A DNA stretch of 64,000 nucleotides from Dehalococcoidia bacterium (lineage in GTDB: Bacteria > Chloroflexota > Dehalococcoidia > Bin125): positions 1 through 64,000 of the forward strand of contig JAJDWB010000009.1 of NCBI GenBank assembly GCA_022825855.1, given 5' to 3'. Positions 25,629 to 33,820 of this stretch are shown here, piece by piece. The stretch's first letter is position 1, and each line of letters begins with the position of its first letter. The translations under genes were made by a program, and so were the position numbers. Below the pieces are notes generated by a model, which had not been told where the DNA came from, did not search any database, and was given only the letters and a program-made list of their open reading frames with translations.

Positions 25629-26967
25629 TCGCCGCGCTCCCTTCCCGTTCCAACGTCGCGACCAGCTCGCGGAAGTGCCTGCCGCGAGCCTCGAAGTTCG
25701 GATAGGCGTCAAACGAGGTGCCGCCGGGCGAAAGCAGGACTGCTTCGCCGGACTGCGCGATCTCGACCGCGTGAGCGAACGCCGAATCGAGGTCCCCGGC
25801 GTACCGCGCGTCGATCGCTCGTTTCGTCAACCATGCGCTCCACTCTGCACCCGACTCGCCAAACAGCACAACCCGGCGGACATGACGTTGCAACTCGCCG
25901 AGCAACGGATCGAGCGGCAGCCGCTTGTCGCGGCCGCCGAGCAAGAGCACGACCGGTCCATCGAGCGCCTTGAGGCCGGCGAGGGCGCGCTCAGGCGTGG
26001 TCGCGATCGAGTCATTGATGAAGCGCACGCCATTCAGTTCGGCGACCGTCTCCAGGCGGTGAGGGACGCCGCGGAACTCTGAGAGCACCGCCTCGGCGAC
26101 CTGATCGGATACGAGATCGCCCACGATTGCCAGGGCCCCCAGCGCATTGCGCAGGTTGTGGTCGCCGGGGATCTGCAGGTTGGCAGCATCCATGAGCGGT
26201 CTGTCGTTACGCAGAATGCGGCGGCCGTCGCTCCAGGCAGATGGTTGGCACGGCGTCTGGCCTATGCCGAACCAGGCGGCGGGGGCCGGCGTCATCTCAG
26301 CCGCGCAGGCCGCCAGCGGCTCGTCAAAGGGCAGGACGACCCGGTCGGCGGCCTCCTGGTACTGGACGATCCGATACTTCAGCGCCTGGTAGTCGTCCCA
26401 TTCGAACTGATCGAGGTGGTTGGGCGTGATGTTGGTGATTGCCGCGACATGCGGGCTGCGGGTCGTGCGCAGGAGTTGCGTGTGCGAGAGCTCAGCCACG
26501 ACCGTCGTTTCCTCGCCGATCTCCGGAAGTTGGCCCAGCAGTCCCTGGCCGATGTTGCCGCCCAGGACACAGTCGATCTTGCTGGCCGTGAGCAGCCGAT
26601 GCACCAGCGTCGTCGTCGTCGTCTTGCCGGCGCTGCCGGTGATCCCGATGACCCGTCTCGACGGACAGCGTTCAAGGAACACCTGAGTCGGTCCGTAGAC
26701 GGGCACGCGCCGTCGCGATGCCTCGAGCAGCAGCGTCGTATCCCTGGCGACGCCCTGGCTGGCAATCAGGCCGTCGAGACCGTCGAGCAGCGAGAGATCG
26801 TCCTGATGACGCATGGCGCGGCCGGGCTGCCGATCGACCGTGACGGCGTCCGCGCCTTCGCGGGCCAGGAACTGGAAGGCGTCGCGCCCCTCGATGCCCA
26901 TGCCGACGACGGCGATGCGCTGTCCGTGGAATGAGGCGGGCGCTGGAGTCGGTTCGGGCAGGGTCAT
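25618..26967 (-). CDS. murD: UDP-N-acetylmuramoylalanine--D-glutamate ligase
   Basis: 449-aa Mur ligase that adds D-Glu. Seen: IAVVGMGIEGRDAFQFL, the P-loop VIGITGSAGKTTTTTLVHRLL, ELSHTQLLRT, ITNITPNHLDQF (MurD-type NHLD), FINDSIATTPERALAGL, and VLLLGGRDKRLPLDPLL. ATG 26967 overlaps the mraY stop (ATGA); open sequence further upstream is shadow of mraY. Confidence 0.96.
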   Translation of the reverse strand: MTLPEPTPAPASFHGQRIAVVGMGIEGRDAFQFLAREGADAVTVDRQPGRAMRHQDDLSLLDGLDGLIASQGVARDTTLLLEASRRRVPVYGPTQVFLERCPSRRVIGITGSAGKTTTTTLVHRLLTASKIDCVLGGNIGQGLLGQLPEIGEETTVVAELSHTQLLRTTRSPHVAAITNITPNHLDQFEWDDYQALKYRIVQYQEAADRVVLPFDEPLAACAAEMTPAPAAWFGIGQTPCQPSAWSDGRRILRNDRPLMDAANLQIPGDHNLRNALGALAIVGDLVSDQVAEAVLSEFRGVPHRLETVAELNGVRFINDSIATTPERALAGLKALDGPVVLLLGGRDKRLPLDPLLGELQRHVRRVVLFGESGAEWSAWLTKRAIDARYAGDLDSAFAHAVEIAQSGEAVLLSPGGTSFDAYPNFEARGRHFRELVATLEREGSAANEC

Positions 26968-27953
26968 CTGGGCACCTGCAAGGCCAGGGCGACACCGAGG
27001 ATCCCGCCGGCAATCGCCACCAGCCAGAAGCGAGTGACGATCTGCGGTTCCGACCAGCCGCCCATCTCGAAGTGATTGTGCAGCGGCGCCATGCGGAGGA
27101 TGCGGCGTCCCTCTCCGGTGCGCCTGCGAGTCCACTTGAACCAGCCGACCTGGAGGATGTCCGAGGCCGCTTCGAGCACGAAAACGATGCCGATCACGGG
27201 CAGCAGCAGCCAGTGGCCGGTCATCAGCGCAATGATCGCCAGGGTGCCACCCAACGCCATCGCACCGGTGTCGCCCATGAAAATCCTCGCCGGGTGCGCG
27301 TTGAACCAGAGGAACCCGAGCACGGCGCCGACGGTGGTGAAGGCGAAGCGAACGAGGAAGTCCTGCTCCTGGCCAACGGCGATCACACCGAACGCGGCGA
27401 TTGCGATCGCCCCAGTACCTCCGCAGAGGGTGTCGAGTCCGTCAGAGATCGCAACCGAGATGATCGTCGCAAAGACTGTGACGGCTGCGATCACGACATA
27501 GGCGGGACCGAGGGAGAACTGTCCCGCCCAGGGCACGTTGAGCGACTGCACATCGAGAGCGAAGTAGAGCACCAAGCCGACGGCGATTGAGAACAACGCC
27601 AGCAGTCCGAACTTGAGCTTCCACGTCAGGCCGGTCTGAACACGGTCCACGAGCGTGCCGAGGTCGTCGAGATAGCCCATCAGACCAAGGGCGATGATGC
27701 CGACAAGCGGCAAGAGGATGGACCAACGGTCCCCTTCGACCAGGTTGGCGACGATGGTCAGGATGACGATCGGGATCAGGAAGATCAGGCCTCCCATGGT
27801 CGGCGTGCCGGCCTTGACGTGGTGACTGCTGGGCCCCTCGTCGGAGATCGACTTGCCTGCCTTCCGGCGCTCGAGCCAGCGGATGACGAACGGTCCGAGG
27901 GCCAGAGCCACGACGAAGGCGATGCCGGCCGTGCCGAGCGAAAAGGTCGTCAC
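26964..27953 (-). CDS. mraY: Phospho-N-acetylmuramoyl-pentapeptide-transferase
   Basis: 329-aa integral membrane enzyme with about ten helices that makes lipid I from UDP-MurNAc-pentapeptide and undecaprenyl phosphate. Seen: GTPTMGGLIFL, the catalytic GYLDDLG, HPARIFMGDTGAMALGG, and RMAPLHNHFEMGGWSE. The usual NLTDGLDGLA reads AISDGLDTLCGG here: the key Asp is kept but the nearby Asn is missing. GTG 27953 overlaps the murF stop (GTGA). Confidence 0.96.
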   Translation of the reverse strand: MTTFSLGTAGIAFVVALALGPFVIRWLERRKAGKSISDEGPSSHHVKAGTPTMGGLIFLIPIVILTIVANLVEGDRWSILLPLVGIIALGLMGYLDDLGTLVDRVQTGLTWKLKFGLLALFSIAVGLVLYFALDVQSLNVPWAGQFSLGPAYVVIAAVTVFATIISVAISDGLDTLCGGTGAIAIAAFGVIAVGQEQDFLVRFAFTTVGAVLGFLWFNAHPARIFMGDTGAMALGGTLAIIALMTGHWLLLPVIGIVFVLEAASDILQVGWFKWTRRRTGEGRRILRMAPLHNHFEMGGWSEPQIVTRFWLVAIAGGILGVALALQVPR

Positions 27954-29314
27954 GGAGCGGCCAACCTCTCCACCACCCGCTCAAGGTGCATGGCGTGGGA
28001 TGCCTTGATCAGCAGCGTGTCGTTGCGTTCCAGAGAGCGGCGCAGGATCTCCGCGGCCTGCTCCGCCTCCTCGACCCAGCACGCGCTGGAGTGACCGGCC
28101 TCTCGGGCGGCGTTGACGATCGAGCGGGAGCGCGGACCTACCGCTATCAACCAGTCGCAGCATTGGGCTGCGTAGCGCCCGACCTCGCGATGCGCCGGCG
28201 CTTCTTCGCTACCCAGTTCGTACATGTCTCCAAGCAGCGCCACCCGACGCGGGCGGCAGTCGCGCAACAGATCGAGCGCCGCCTGCATCGAGAGGGGCGC
28301 CGCATTGTATGAGTCGTCGATGATTGCAGCGCCGTTCCAGGCGGTCCGCCGCACCAGGCGAGATCCGGGCGACAGGTGGCGGACTGACTCGGCGATCTGA
28401 GACAGGTCGAGACCCGCACTCAATCCGACGGCCGACGCCGCCAGGGTGGTCATTACCTGGTGTACTCCTGGCAACGGCGTCGAGACGCGCTGTTCATTGC
28501 CGCCTTCTCGATCGATGACGTTGAACTCGACGCCGTCGAATCCGTGCACCTCAATGTCAACGGCCCGCAGATCGCAGTTCTGGCCGAGTCCGTACATCAG
28601 GCTCCGAGCTTGCGTTCGGGCCGACATCCTTCGCACACGCGGGTCGTCGCCGTTGAGGACGGCCAGACCGGTTGGCGGCAGCGATTCGGGCAAGAGGCCC
28701 TTGATCCGCTCGGTGTCGTCGAGCGTGCCGAAGCGTTCCAGGTGCGTGGGGCCGACGTTGGTCACGATGCCGACATCGGCTCGGGCTGAAGAGACGAGCA
28801 GCTCCATTTCCTCTTGCGAGTATGGACCGATCTCGATCACTGCCCACTCGTCCGTCGGTCGAATGCCGAGCAGCGCGATCGGCAGTCCGATGTCACCGTT
28901 GAAGTTGCGCGGCGATTGGTGCGTGGGGAAGTGCTGGGCGAGCAGTTGACTGGTCGCTTCTCGCACGGTGGTCTTGCCGACGCTGCCGGTGATGCCGACG
29001 ACCTGCGCGTTGACCTGCTCGCGCCAACGCCGTCCCGCCGCTTGCAAGGCAGTGAGGGGATCGTCCACCACGAACAGGCCTGCGCCGGTCAGACCCGATG
29101 CTCGGGAAACAAGCGCGGCCGAGGATCGACGGGCCAGGGCGTCGTCGACGAACCGATGACCGTCCTGATGCTCACCGCGCAGGGCGACGAACAGGCTGCC
29201 GGGCGTTGCCTCGCGCGAGTCGATCACGATTTCTGTGAACGGCGCGTCGACTGCAACCGGCTGCTCGTGCAACAGTCCGTCGAGCAGGTTCGTCAGGTCG
29301 CGAGAGGAGATCAC
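27950..29314 (-). CDS. murF: UDP-N-acetylmuramoyl-tripeptide--D-alanyl-D-alanine ligase
   Basis: 454-aa Mur ligase that attaches D-Ala-D-Ala. Seen: IVIDSREATPGSLFVALRG, the P-loop VVGITGSVGKTTVREATSQ (slightly off the common GSNGKTTTK), NFNGDIGLPIALLG, TNVGPTHLERFG, and the MurF hallmark IIDDSYNAAPLSMQAAL. Those motifs mark it as MurF, not MurE. GTG 29314 overlaps the ftsI stop as GTGA, leaving no room for the murE gene that usually sits between. Confidence 0.95.
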   Translation of the reverse strand: MISSRDLTNLLDGLLHEQPVAVDAPFTEIVIDSREATPGSLFVALRGEHQDGHRFVDDALARRSSAALVSRASGLTGAGLFVVDDPLTALQAAGRRWREQVNAQVVGITGSVGKTTVREATSQLLAQHFPTHQSPRNFNGDIGLPIALLGIRPTDEWAVIEIGPYSQEEMELLVSSARADVGIVTNVGPTHLERFGTLDDTERIKGLLPESLPPTGLAVLNGDDPRVRRMSARTQARSLMYGLGQNCDLRAVDIEVHGFDGVEFNVIDREGGNEQRVSTPLPGVHQVMTTLAASAVGLSAGLDLSQIAESVRHLSPGSRLVRRTAWNGAAIIDDSYNAAPLSMQAALDLLRDCRPRRVALLGDMYELGSEEAPAHREVGRYAAQCCDWLIAVGPRSRSIVNAAREAGHSSACWVEEAEQAAEILRRSLERNDTLLIKASHAMHLERVVERLAAP

Positions 29315-31224
29315 TCGTTGCCGCTCCCTTCGACCTGCGCCTCGGATTCCTGTTCGATGTAGGTCACCGGGGACGTGTCTTCGTCGTCAGCGTCAACCGA
29401 GGCCGCGTGGGCGCGCTGAGGTTCCCGCTCGTCCTGAGATTGATCCGTTGTGCTGGGCGGGCTCGTGTTCCAATCCGACGGTTCGGCGACATATGCGGTC
29501 GGCGGGACGCCGAGGTAGGGCAGGACGACAGACATCAACTCGGAGAAGATCGGCGCGGCCACGATCCCGCCATACAGCTCGCCCTGGGGACGGTCGATCC
29601 GAACCAGGACAACTACCCGAGGGTCATCGGCCGGCGCGAAGCCTGCGAACGAGGCCAGCGACTCGTTTTCCAGATAGACGCCATCTTCGACCACGTCGGA
29701 TGTGCCCGACTTTCCCGCCACTGCCCAGCCGTCGACCTGCGCGGGATGCCCCAGCACGCCGTCGACGACCGCCTGCATCATCCAGGTCAACGTGGCGGCG
29801 GTTTCCCGGCTGATCACGCGTTCACCCGTCTTCGGCTCGAAGTGCTGCACTCCCTCGTCGGTGATGATCGCCGAAACCAGGCGCGGCCGAACCGGCACGC
29901 CGCCGCGAGCAATGGTCGAATAGGCCTGGATCATCTGCAGCGGCGTCGTGGCGATGCCCTGGCCGAAGGAATTGGTCGCGAGTTGCGCCGGCGACCAACG
30001 GATGTCAGTCGAGTCCGTGACGACGCCGCCAATCTCCCCGGGCAGACCCGACTGGGTGCTCTCGCCGAAGCCGAACCGGTAGACGTACTCGTAGAACGTT
30101 CGCGCCCCGAGCTGCTGCACGACCCAGACGCTGCCCGTGTTGAGGGAGCGTTGCAGGACCTGTGTCATCGTCTGTTCACCGTGGTAGCTGAGGTCGAAGT
30201 TCTTGATCGTACGGTCCTCGATCACGACCGCGCCGGTGTCGACGAACGTGGTGTCGGGCGAGACGATGCCGGCGTCGATCGCGGCGGCCATCGTGACCAC
30301 TTTCATCGTCGAACCGGGCTCGTAGATGTCGGATGCGGCACGCGACCTGAGCAGCGCCATCGACTCTGGCTGGTCCAGATCGATCGTCATCGGGTTGTAG
30401 GTGGGGAGCGAAGCAAGGGCGAGGATGTCGCCGTTGCGCGGATCCATCATGATGATGTGACCACCGAGCGCGTCCCATTCCTCGACCGCGCGCTGCAGCG
30501 TCGCCTCGGCGATCCATTGCAGGTTGCGGTCGATCGTGAGCACGACTGACGAGCCCTGTTGATAGGGAAGCTCTGCGCGCGGTCCGAAGGGAATCGGGTT
30601 ACCAAGCCCGTCGACCTCCTGGACGAGCAGACCCGCTTCGCCGCCGAGCAGATCGTCGAGCTGATACTCCAATCCGGCCAGACCCTGCTCGTCGCGGCCG
30701 ACCAGCCCGATCACCGGCGCGGCCATCGACCCCTCGAGGTAGCGTCTGGTCGACGTCTTGCGCACCTGAACACCGTGCAACGCTTCGGCATGAATCTGCG
30801 CGCCGAGCGCGCCGGAGAGACCATACGCGATCAGGGCATCGTGCCCGCCGGCGGCAGCGGTCTGGGCGGCCAAGGAGAGCACGATCGATTCATCGGCGCG
30901 CAGCAACTCGGCGAGGCGGCGGGATGCGTCGGTCGGCTGGAACTGGGAACGCGACCAGAGCCGCGTGTCAACGTGGACCTCCCAGGCGTCGATCGATGTG
31001 GCCAGCGGGAAGCCGTTGCGGTCGAGGATCGCGCCGCGCGGACCCTTGGTCTCGATCGCCCAGGTGCGGTCGGCGAACGTCTCGTGGTGCTCGTGTTCGA
31101 CGACCTGGATGATGACCAGCCGAACCACGACGACCGCGGCGAGCGCGAAGAACAGCGCAATCACCGCCCGCATGCGCCAGGTCGAGACCGATTCGAATCC
31201 ACTGCTCAGGGACGGACTCGGCAC
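29311..31224 (-). CDS. ftsI: Penicillin-binding protein FtsI/PBP2-type transpeptidase
   Basis: 637-aa class B PBP that crosslinks septal peptidoglycan with FtsW. Seen: a transmembrane anchor (about 18-40), a PBP dimerisation domain with GPRGAILDRNGFPLA, GLVGRDEQGLAGLEYQLD, and the catalytic motifs EPGSTMK (Ser305), SLN, and KSGTS (Lys505). No PASTA repeats; the C-terminus (about 580-637) is acidic and disordered. GTG 31224 is the start, with AGGA just before it. ftsL lies 39 bp upstream. Confidence 0.95.
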   Translation of the reverse strand: MPSPSLSSGFESVSTWRMRAVIALFFALAAVVVVRLVIIQVVEHEHHETFADRTWAIETKGPRGAILDRNGFPLATSIDAWEVHVDTRLWSRSQFQPTDASRRLAELLRADESIVLSLAAQTAAAGGHDALIAYGLSGALGAQIHAEALHGVQVRKTSTRRYLEGSMAAPVIGLVGRDEQGLAGLEYQLDDLLGGEAGLLVQEVDGLGNPIPFGPRAELPYQQGSSVVLTIDRNLQWIAEATLQRAVEEWDALGGHIIMMDPRNGDILALASLPTYNPMTIDLDQPESMALLRSRAASDIYEPGSTMKVVTMAAAIDAGIVSPDTTFVDTGAVVIEDRTIKNFDLSYHGEQTMTQVLQRSLNTGSVWVVQQLGARTFYEYVYRFGFGESTQSGLPGEIGGVVTDSTDIRWSPAQLATNSFGQGIATTPLQMIQAYSTIARGGVPVRPRLVSAIITDEGVQHFEPKTGERVISRETAATLTWMMQAVVDGVLGHPAQVDGWAVAGKSGTSDVVEDGVYLENESLASFAGFAPADDPRVVVLVRIDRPQGELYGGIVAAPIFSELMSVVLPYLGVPPTAYVAEPSDWNTSPPSTTDQSQDEREPQRAHAASVDADDEDTSPVTYIEQESEAQVEGSGNE

Positions 31225-31263
31225 TGTCCTGCCCTTCCATCGCGGGCGGTAGCACGCGCCTGA

Positions 31264-31770
31264 CTAGTCGAAGATCAGCGCGTCGATCGTCGCCTGCCAG
31301 AACGAGGTTCCTGCCCGCGATTCGAACGCGTCCTGGCCGGCGCCGGCTGATTTTGGCAAGAATCGAGTCGGCATTGTGCGGGCGGGCGGCGGTTGACTCA
31401 CGTCGAGTGCAACTGTCGGTCGGGCCGCCACCATGTTGAATCGCTCCACGGCCTGCTGCTGAATGCGAGACAGGGATCCGAGCTGACCTACATACGCGGC
31501 CAGTGATCGAATCTCGGAGTTCAGGCGCTCGCGTTCCGCTTCCAATGCGCGCAGTTCCGATCCGCTCTCGGTCACGCTCGATGTGCGAACCACCGGCAGC
31601 ACCGCCGCAATGCAGAGGCCGATCACGGCCAGCCAGGCCCAGGCCGGCATCCGACCCGTGTAGCGCGGCCGCTGCGGCAAGACCGGACGCGGCAGCGCGT
31701 GCCAGGCATCGCTTGCGGCCGAAGTCGGCAGCGACGCGTCGAGCGTCGTGCTGGGCTTGGCCGTCGTCAT
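31264..31770 (-). CDS. ftsL: FtsL/DivIC-like division protein
   Basis: 168 aa bitopic protein. Seen: a 42-residue cytoplasmic N-terminus, one transmembrane helix (AWAWLAVIGLCIAAVLPVV), a heptad-rich coiled coil (about 72-105, ELRALEAERERLNSEIRSL), then a Pro-rich tail. FtsL is poorly conserved, so the identification rests on topology and position between rsmH and ftsI. ATG 31770 overlaps the preceding TGA as TGATG; that stop belongs to the open frame across the insert. Confidence 0.75.
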   Translation of the reverse strand: MTTAKPSTTLDASLPTSAASDAWHALPRPVLPQRPRYTGRMPAWAWLAVIGLCIAAVLPVVRTSSVTESGSELRALEAERERLNSEIRSLAAYVGQLGSLSRIQQQAVERFNMVAARPTVALDVSQPPPARTMPTRFLPKSAGAGQDAFESRAGTSFWQATIDALIFD

Positions 31771-31774
31771 CAGA
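31762..31774 (-). repeat. Right copy of 13-bp direct repeat bounding the rsmH-ftsL insert
   Basis: Minus-strand TCTGATGACGACG, spanning the start of ftsL. It matches TCTGATGCCGACG at 32400-32412 at 12 of 13 positions and in the same orientation. The two copies lie 638 bp apart and bracket the insert, as a target-site duplication would. Confidence 0.5.
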
Positions 31775-31942
31775 ACGCCGCCCGCCGGTGGGAAGTTCCC
31801 GTGACTCCGCCGCGTGGCTGTATCCCAACCCGTTCGGCAGGCAGTCCGTTACGGAAAGTAGTAGCGCCCCCGCACAAGCGCCGAGCGCCAATCCTAAAGT
31901 GGGACGGACCCGCACTCGGCGGGTGTGGCAGTGCTCGGGCAT

Positions 31943-32095
31943 CGTTGAGCGGACCGTGCGCGCAGACAGGGGGACGTGGTCCACGCTGGTCATGACCGAT
32001 GGTCACGCGCAACCGTGCACCTGTGGTTTGGCGGCGGGGCTTCTCCTTCACTGAAGTGGCTGTTAGGTAGTCCCCTGCGCACGATCCGCTCAACG
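31943..32095 (-). repeat. Palindromic RNA-like unit, copy A
   Basis: 153 nt. On the minus strand it opens with CGTTGAGCGG and closes with CCGCTCAACG (perfect 10 bp). Inside are CGTGCGC/GCGCACG, then GGGGAC/GTCCCC, then an apical TGACC-ATC-GGTCA hairpin. Loops conserved with copy B include ACCTAACAGCC, AAGGAG, GCCCCGCCGCC and AGCGTGGACCACGTCCC. The strand is chosen from operon direction; the palindromic nature leaves it open. I do not recognise a known RNA family. Confidence 0.6.
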
Positions 32096-32188
32096 ATTTC
32101 CGAGCACCCATCCGGCGCTCGTGTTGCTCCTCTCTCCATCCGTTTTCGGATGCCAATCTCTCAATCGACGGTTTGCTTGTTCTGACGC

Positions 32189-32350
32189 CGTTGAGCGGCC
32201 CGCGCGCCCTTGGAGTGGGACGTGGTCCACGCTCGTCGCCGCCGCGCTGCACGCGCGACGCCGGCAATCGTGTCCCGGAATGGCGGCGGGGCGCCTCCTT
32301 TGTACGTGTTTGGGCTGTTAGGTCGTCCCAGACACGCGAGCCGCTCAACG
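32189..32350 (-). repeat. Palindromic RNA-like unit, copy B
   Basis: 162 nt with the same 10-bp closing helix as copy A. Inner helices differ in sequence but keep pairing: CTCGCG/CGCGGG, TGGGACG/CGTCCCA, and an apical CGTCGC/GCGACG hairpin. It is 9 nt longer than copy A, so the minus-strand frame is kept. Confidence 0.6.
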
Positions 32351-32399
32351 GCATCCGAACCTGTGCCTCTGTGTGCTTGCTCTGTTTCCGTGAGAGCGA

Positions 32400-32412
32400 C
32401 GTCGGCATCAGA
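32400..32412 (-). repeat. Left copy of 13-bp direct repeat bounding the rsmH-ftsL insert
   Basis: Minus-strand TCTGATGCCGACG, spanning the rsmH stop codon. It matches the copy at 31762-31774 except for one base. Confidence 0.5.
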
Positions 32413-33307
32413 TCGCCTCCGCCGCTCGCAGCCGCGCGCTCCGGGCGCGGGGGTTGCGCTGGATCTCGGCCGTCGACGGACGCAGCACCCGGCGGGTGAG
32501 CGTGCGAAACGACGGTTCGTCTCCGGACGACTGCTCGCGCAAGAATCCCTTGACGATCCGGTCCTCCAGCGAGTGAAAGGCGATCACGACGAGCCGGCCG
32601 CCCAGTGCGAGCATCCCTCGAGCCTGGGTGAGAAACGCGGCCAGCCGATCGAGTTCGCGGTTGACTTCGAGCCGGATCGCCTGGAATACCCGCGTAGCTG
32701 GATGAATCCGCGCGCCGGGGCGCGTTCCTACGGCTTCAACGACCGCGTCGGCCAGTTCAACCGTGGTTTCGATCGGTCGCCGCCTGGCAATGCCGCGGGC
32801 GATCCTCCGCGAGCGGCGATCATCGCCGTACTCGTAGATCAGGTCGGCTAGTTCTTCGACCGGCCAATCGTTGACGATTTGCCGCGCCGTAACGGCAGAC
32901 GCAACGGAAGACGGACCCAGGCGCATGTCCAGCGGTCCGTCGGCCCGCAGTGAGAAACCACGCTCGGGAGTGTCGAGCTGCAGCGAGGAGACGCCAAGGT
33001 CGCAGAGGATGCCGTCCAGCGGCGACATGTCCGCGTCGGCGCCGGCCTCGGGTGCGTCGTCGAGCCAGCATTGCCGAAGCGTGATCCGCCCGGCAAACGG
33101 CTGCAGCCGATCCCCGGCCGCCGCGATCGCCTCGGGGTCGGCGTCGAGTCCCAGCAGGCGTCCGTCCGGCGCCGAAGCTTCCAGGACCGCCTGCGCGTGA
33201 CCGCCGAGTCCAACTGTGGCATCGAGGTATCGTCCGCCCGGCTTGACGTCGAGCATGGCCAGCGCCTCGTCGAGCATCACCGGTTGGTGAACGGCGGAAG
33301 AGGTCAC
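32408..33307 (-). CDS. rsmH: 16S rRNA (cytosine1402-N4)-methyltransferase
   Basis: 299-aa SAM enzyme (MraW) modifying the ribosomal P site. Seen: HQPVMLDEALAMLDVKPGG, YLDATVGLGGHAQAVLE, LLGLDADPEAIAAA, DGILCDLGVSSLQLD, ERGFSLRADGPLDMRL, FQAIRLEVNRELD, and VVIAFHSLEDRIVKGF. The start is GTG 33307, overlapping the mraZ stop as GTGA; the open frame further upstream is shadow of mraZ. Confidence 0.97.
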   Translation of the reverse strand: MTSSAVHQPVMLDEALAMLDVKPGGRYLDATVGLGGHAQAVLEASAPDGRLLGLDADPEAIAAAGDRLQPFAGRITLRQCWLDDAPEAGADADMSPLDGILCDLGVSSLQLDTPERGFSLRADGPLDMRLGPSSVASAVTARQIVNDWPVEELADLIYEYGDDRRSRRIARGIARRRPIETTVELADAVVEAVGTRPGARIHPATRVFQAIRLEVNRELDRLAAFLTQARGMLALGGRLVVIAFHSLEDRIVKGFLREQSSGDEPSFRTLTRRVLRPSTAEIQRNPRARSARLRAAEAI

Positions 33308-33774
33308 GAGGACTCCTCCGGTTGCACAGCGGGACCCTGTGTTTGCGCGAGACCCTCGAGCAGTTCCGCGTAGACCTCGTCGATCTGCCGCTGTTCGCTC
33401 TGCCAGGCCTCTGCGTTCCAGATTTCCAGGTAGTCGCCCATCCCGATCACCATCGTCAGACCGTCCAGCCCGCGCTCCTCGCGCATCGGCTGCGGAATCA
33501 CGATCCGGCCCTGCCGATCCAGCTCGACGCGGCGCACTCGTCCGAAGAAGCTGCGCGCCAGGCGCCGCGCCGAGGCGGTCAGCTTGTCGCCCACCGTGCG
33601 CATCTGCTTTTCCTCGGCGTACCCCTCCGGCGTGTAGAGCTCGATCTGTCCGTCGGGACCCGGCAGCAGGAATCCGCCGTGCTCGAAGAGCAAGCGGTAG
33701 ACAGCCGGAACCGCCAGACGACCGCGGTCGTCCATCCTGTGTTCGTATTCGCCTGTGAAGTCGAGCGTTGCCAC
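33304..33774 (-). CDS. mraZ: Transcriptional regulator MraZ
   Basis: 156 aa, two AbrB-like SpoVT domains. Seen: FTGEYEHRMDDRGRLAVPAVYR in the first and VELDRQGRIVIPQPMREERGL in the second. MraZ forms ring oligomers and represses its own dcw operon. GTG 33774 is the start, preceded by AGGGGA. Two TGGG boxes in 10-bp phase lie about 50 bp upstream. Confidence 0.95.
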   Translation of the reverse strand: MATLDFTGEYEHRMDDRGRLAVPAVYRLLFEHGGFLLPGPDGQIELYTPEGYAEEKQMRTVGDKLTASARRLARSFFGRVRRVELDRQGRIVIPQPMREERGLDGLTMVIGMGDYLEIWNAEAWQSEQRQIDEVYAELLEGLAQTQGPAVQPEESS

Positions 33775-33820
33775 GGAAGAAGTCCCCTGTGCGATTCCGC
33801 TTCACGTTATGCCGACCAGT

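Larger units (their letters stand above)
31771..32407 (-). other. 638-bp insert between rsmH and ftsL, probably a structured mobile element
   Basis: In dcw operons rsmH and ftsL normally abut. Here 637 bp intervene, holding two imperfect copies of a palindromic unit (31943-32095 and 32189-32350) separated by 93 bp. A 212-codon frame is open on the minus strand from the rsmH stop (TGATG at 32408) to the ftsL start (TGATG at 31770). Its codons often end in A (ACA, CGA, GGA, CCA, CTA), unlike all neighbouring genes, and its product is Arg/Pro/Gly-rich with no known domain. I read the region as non-coding or only passively translated. Confidence 0.6.

Noticed and set aside
27950-29314. The murF-position gene being murE
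   Set aside because: It carries the MurF motif DDSYNAAP and lacks the MurE DNPR-type motif.
31943-32350. T-box riboswitch resemblance (AGCGTGGACCACG, near the T-box bulge UGGNACC)
   Set aside because: The bulge is one base short, no specifier stem or T-tailed terminator follows, and the genes are not amino-acid related.
31770-32408. 212-aa open frame as a true gene
   Set aside because: Codon use unlike neighbours, no recognisable domain, and most of it is the two palindromic units; the end overlaps are explained by the direct repeat.
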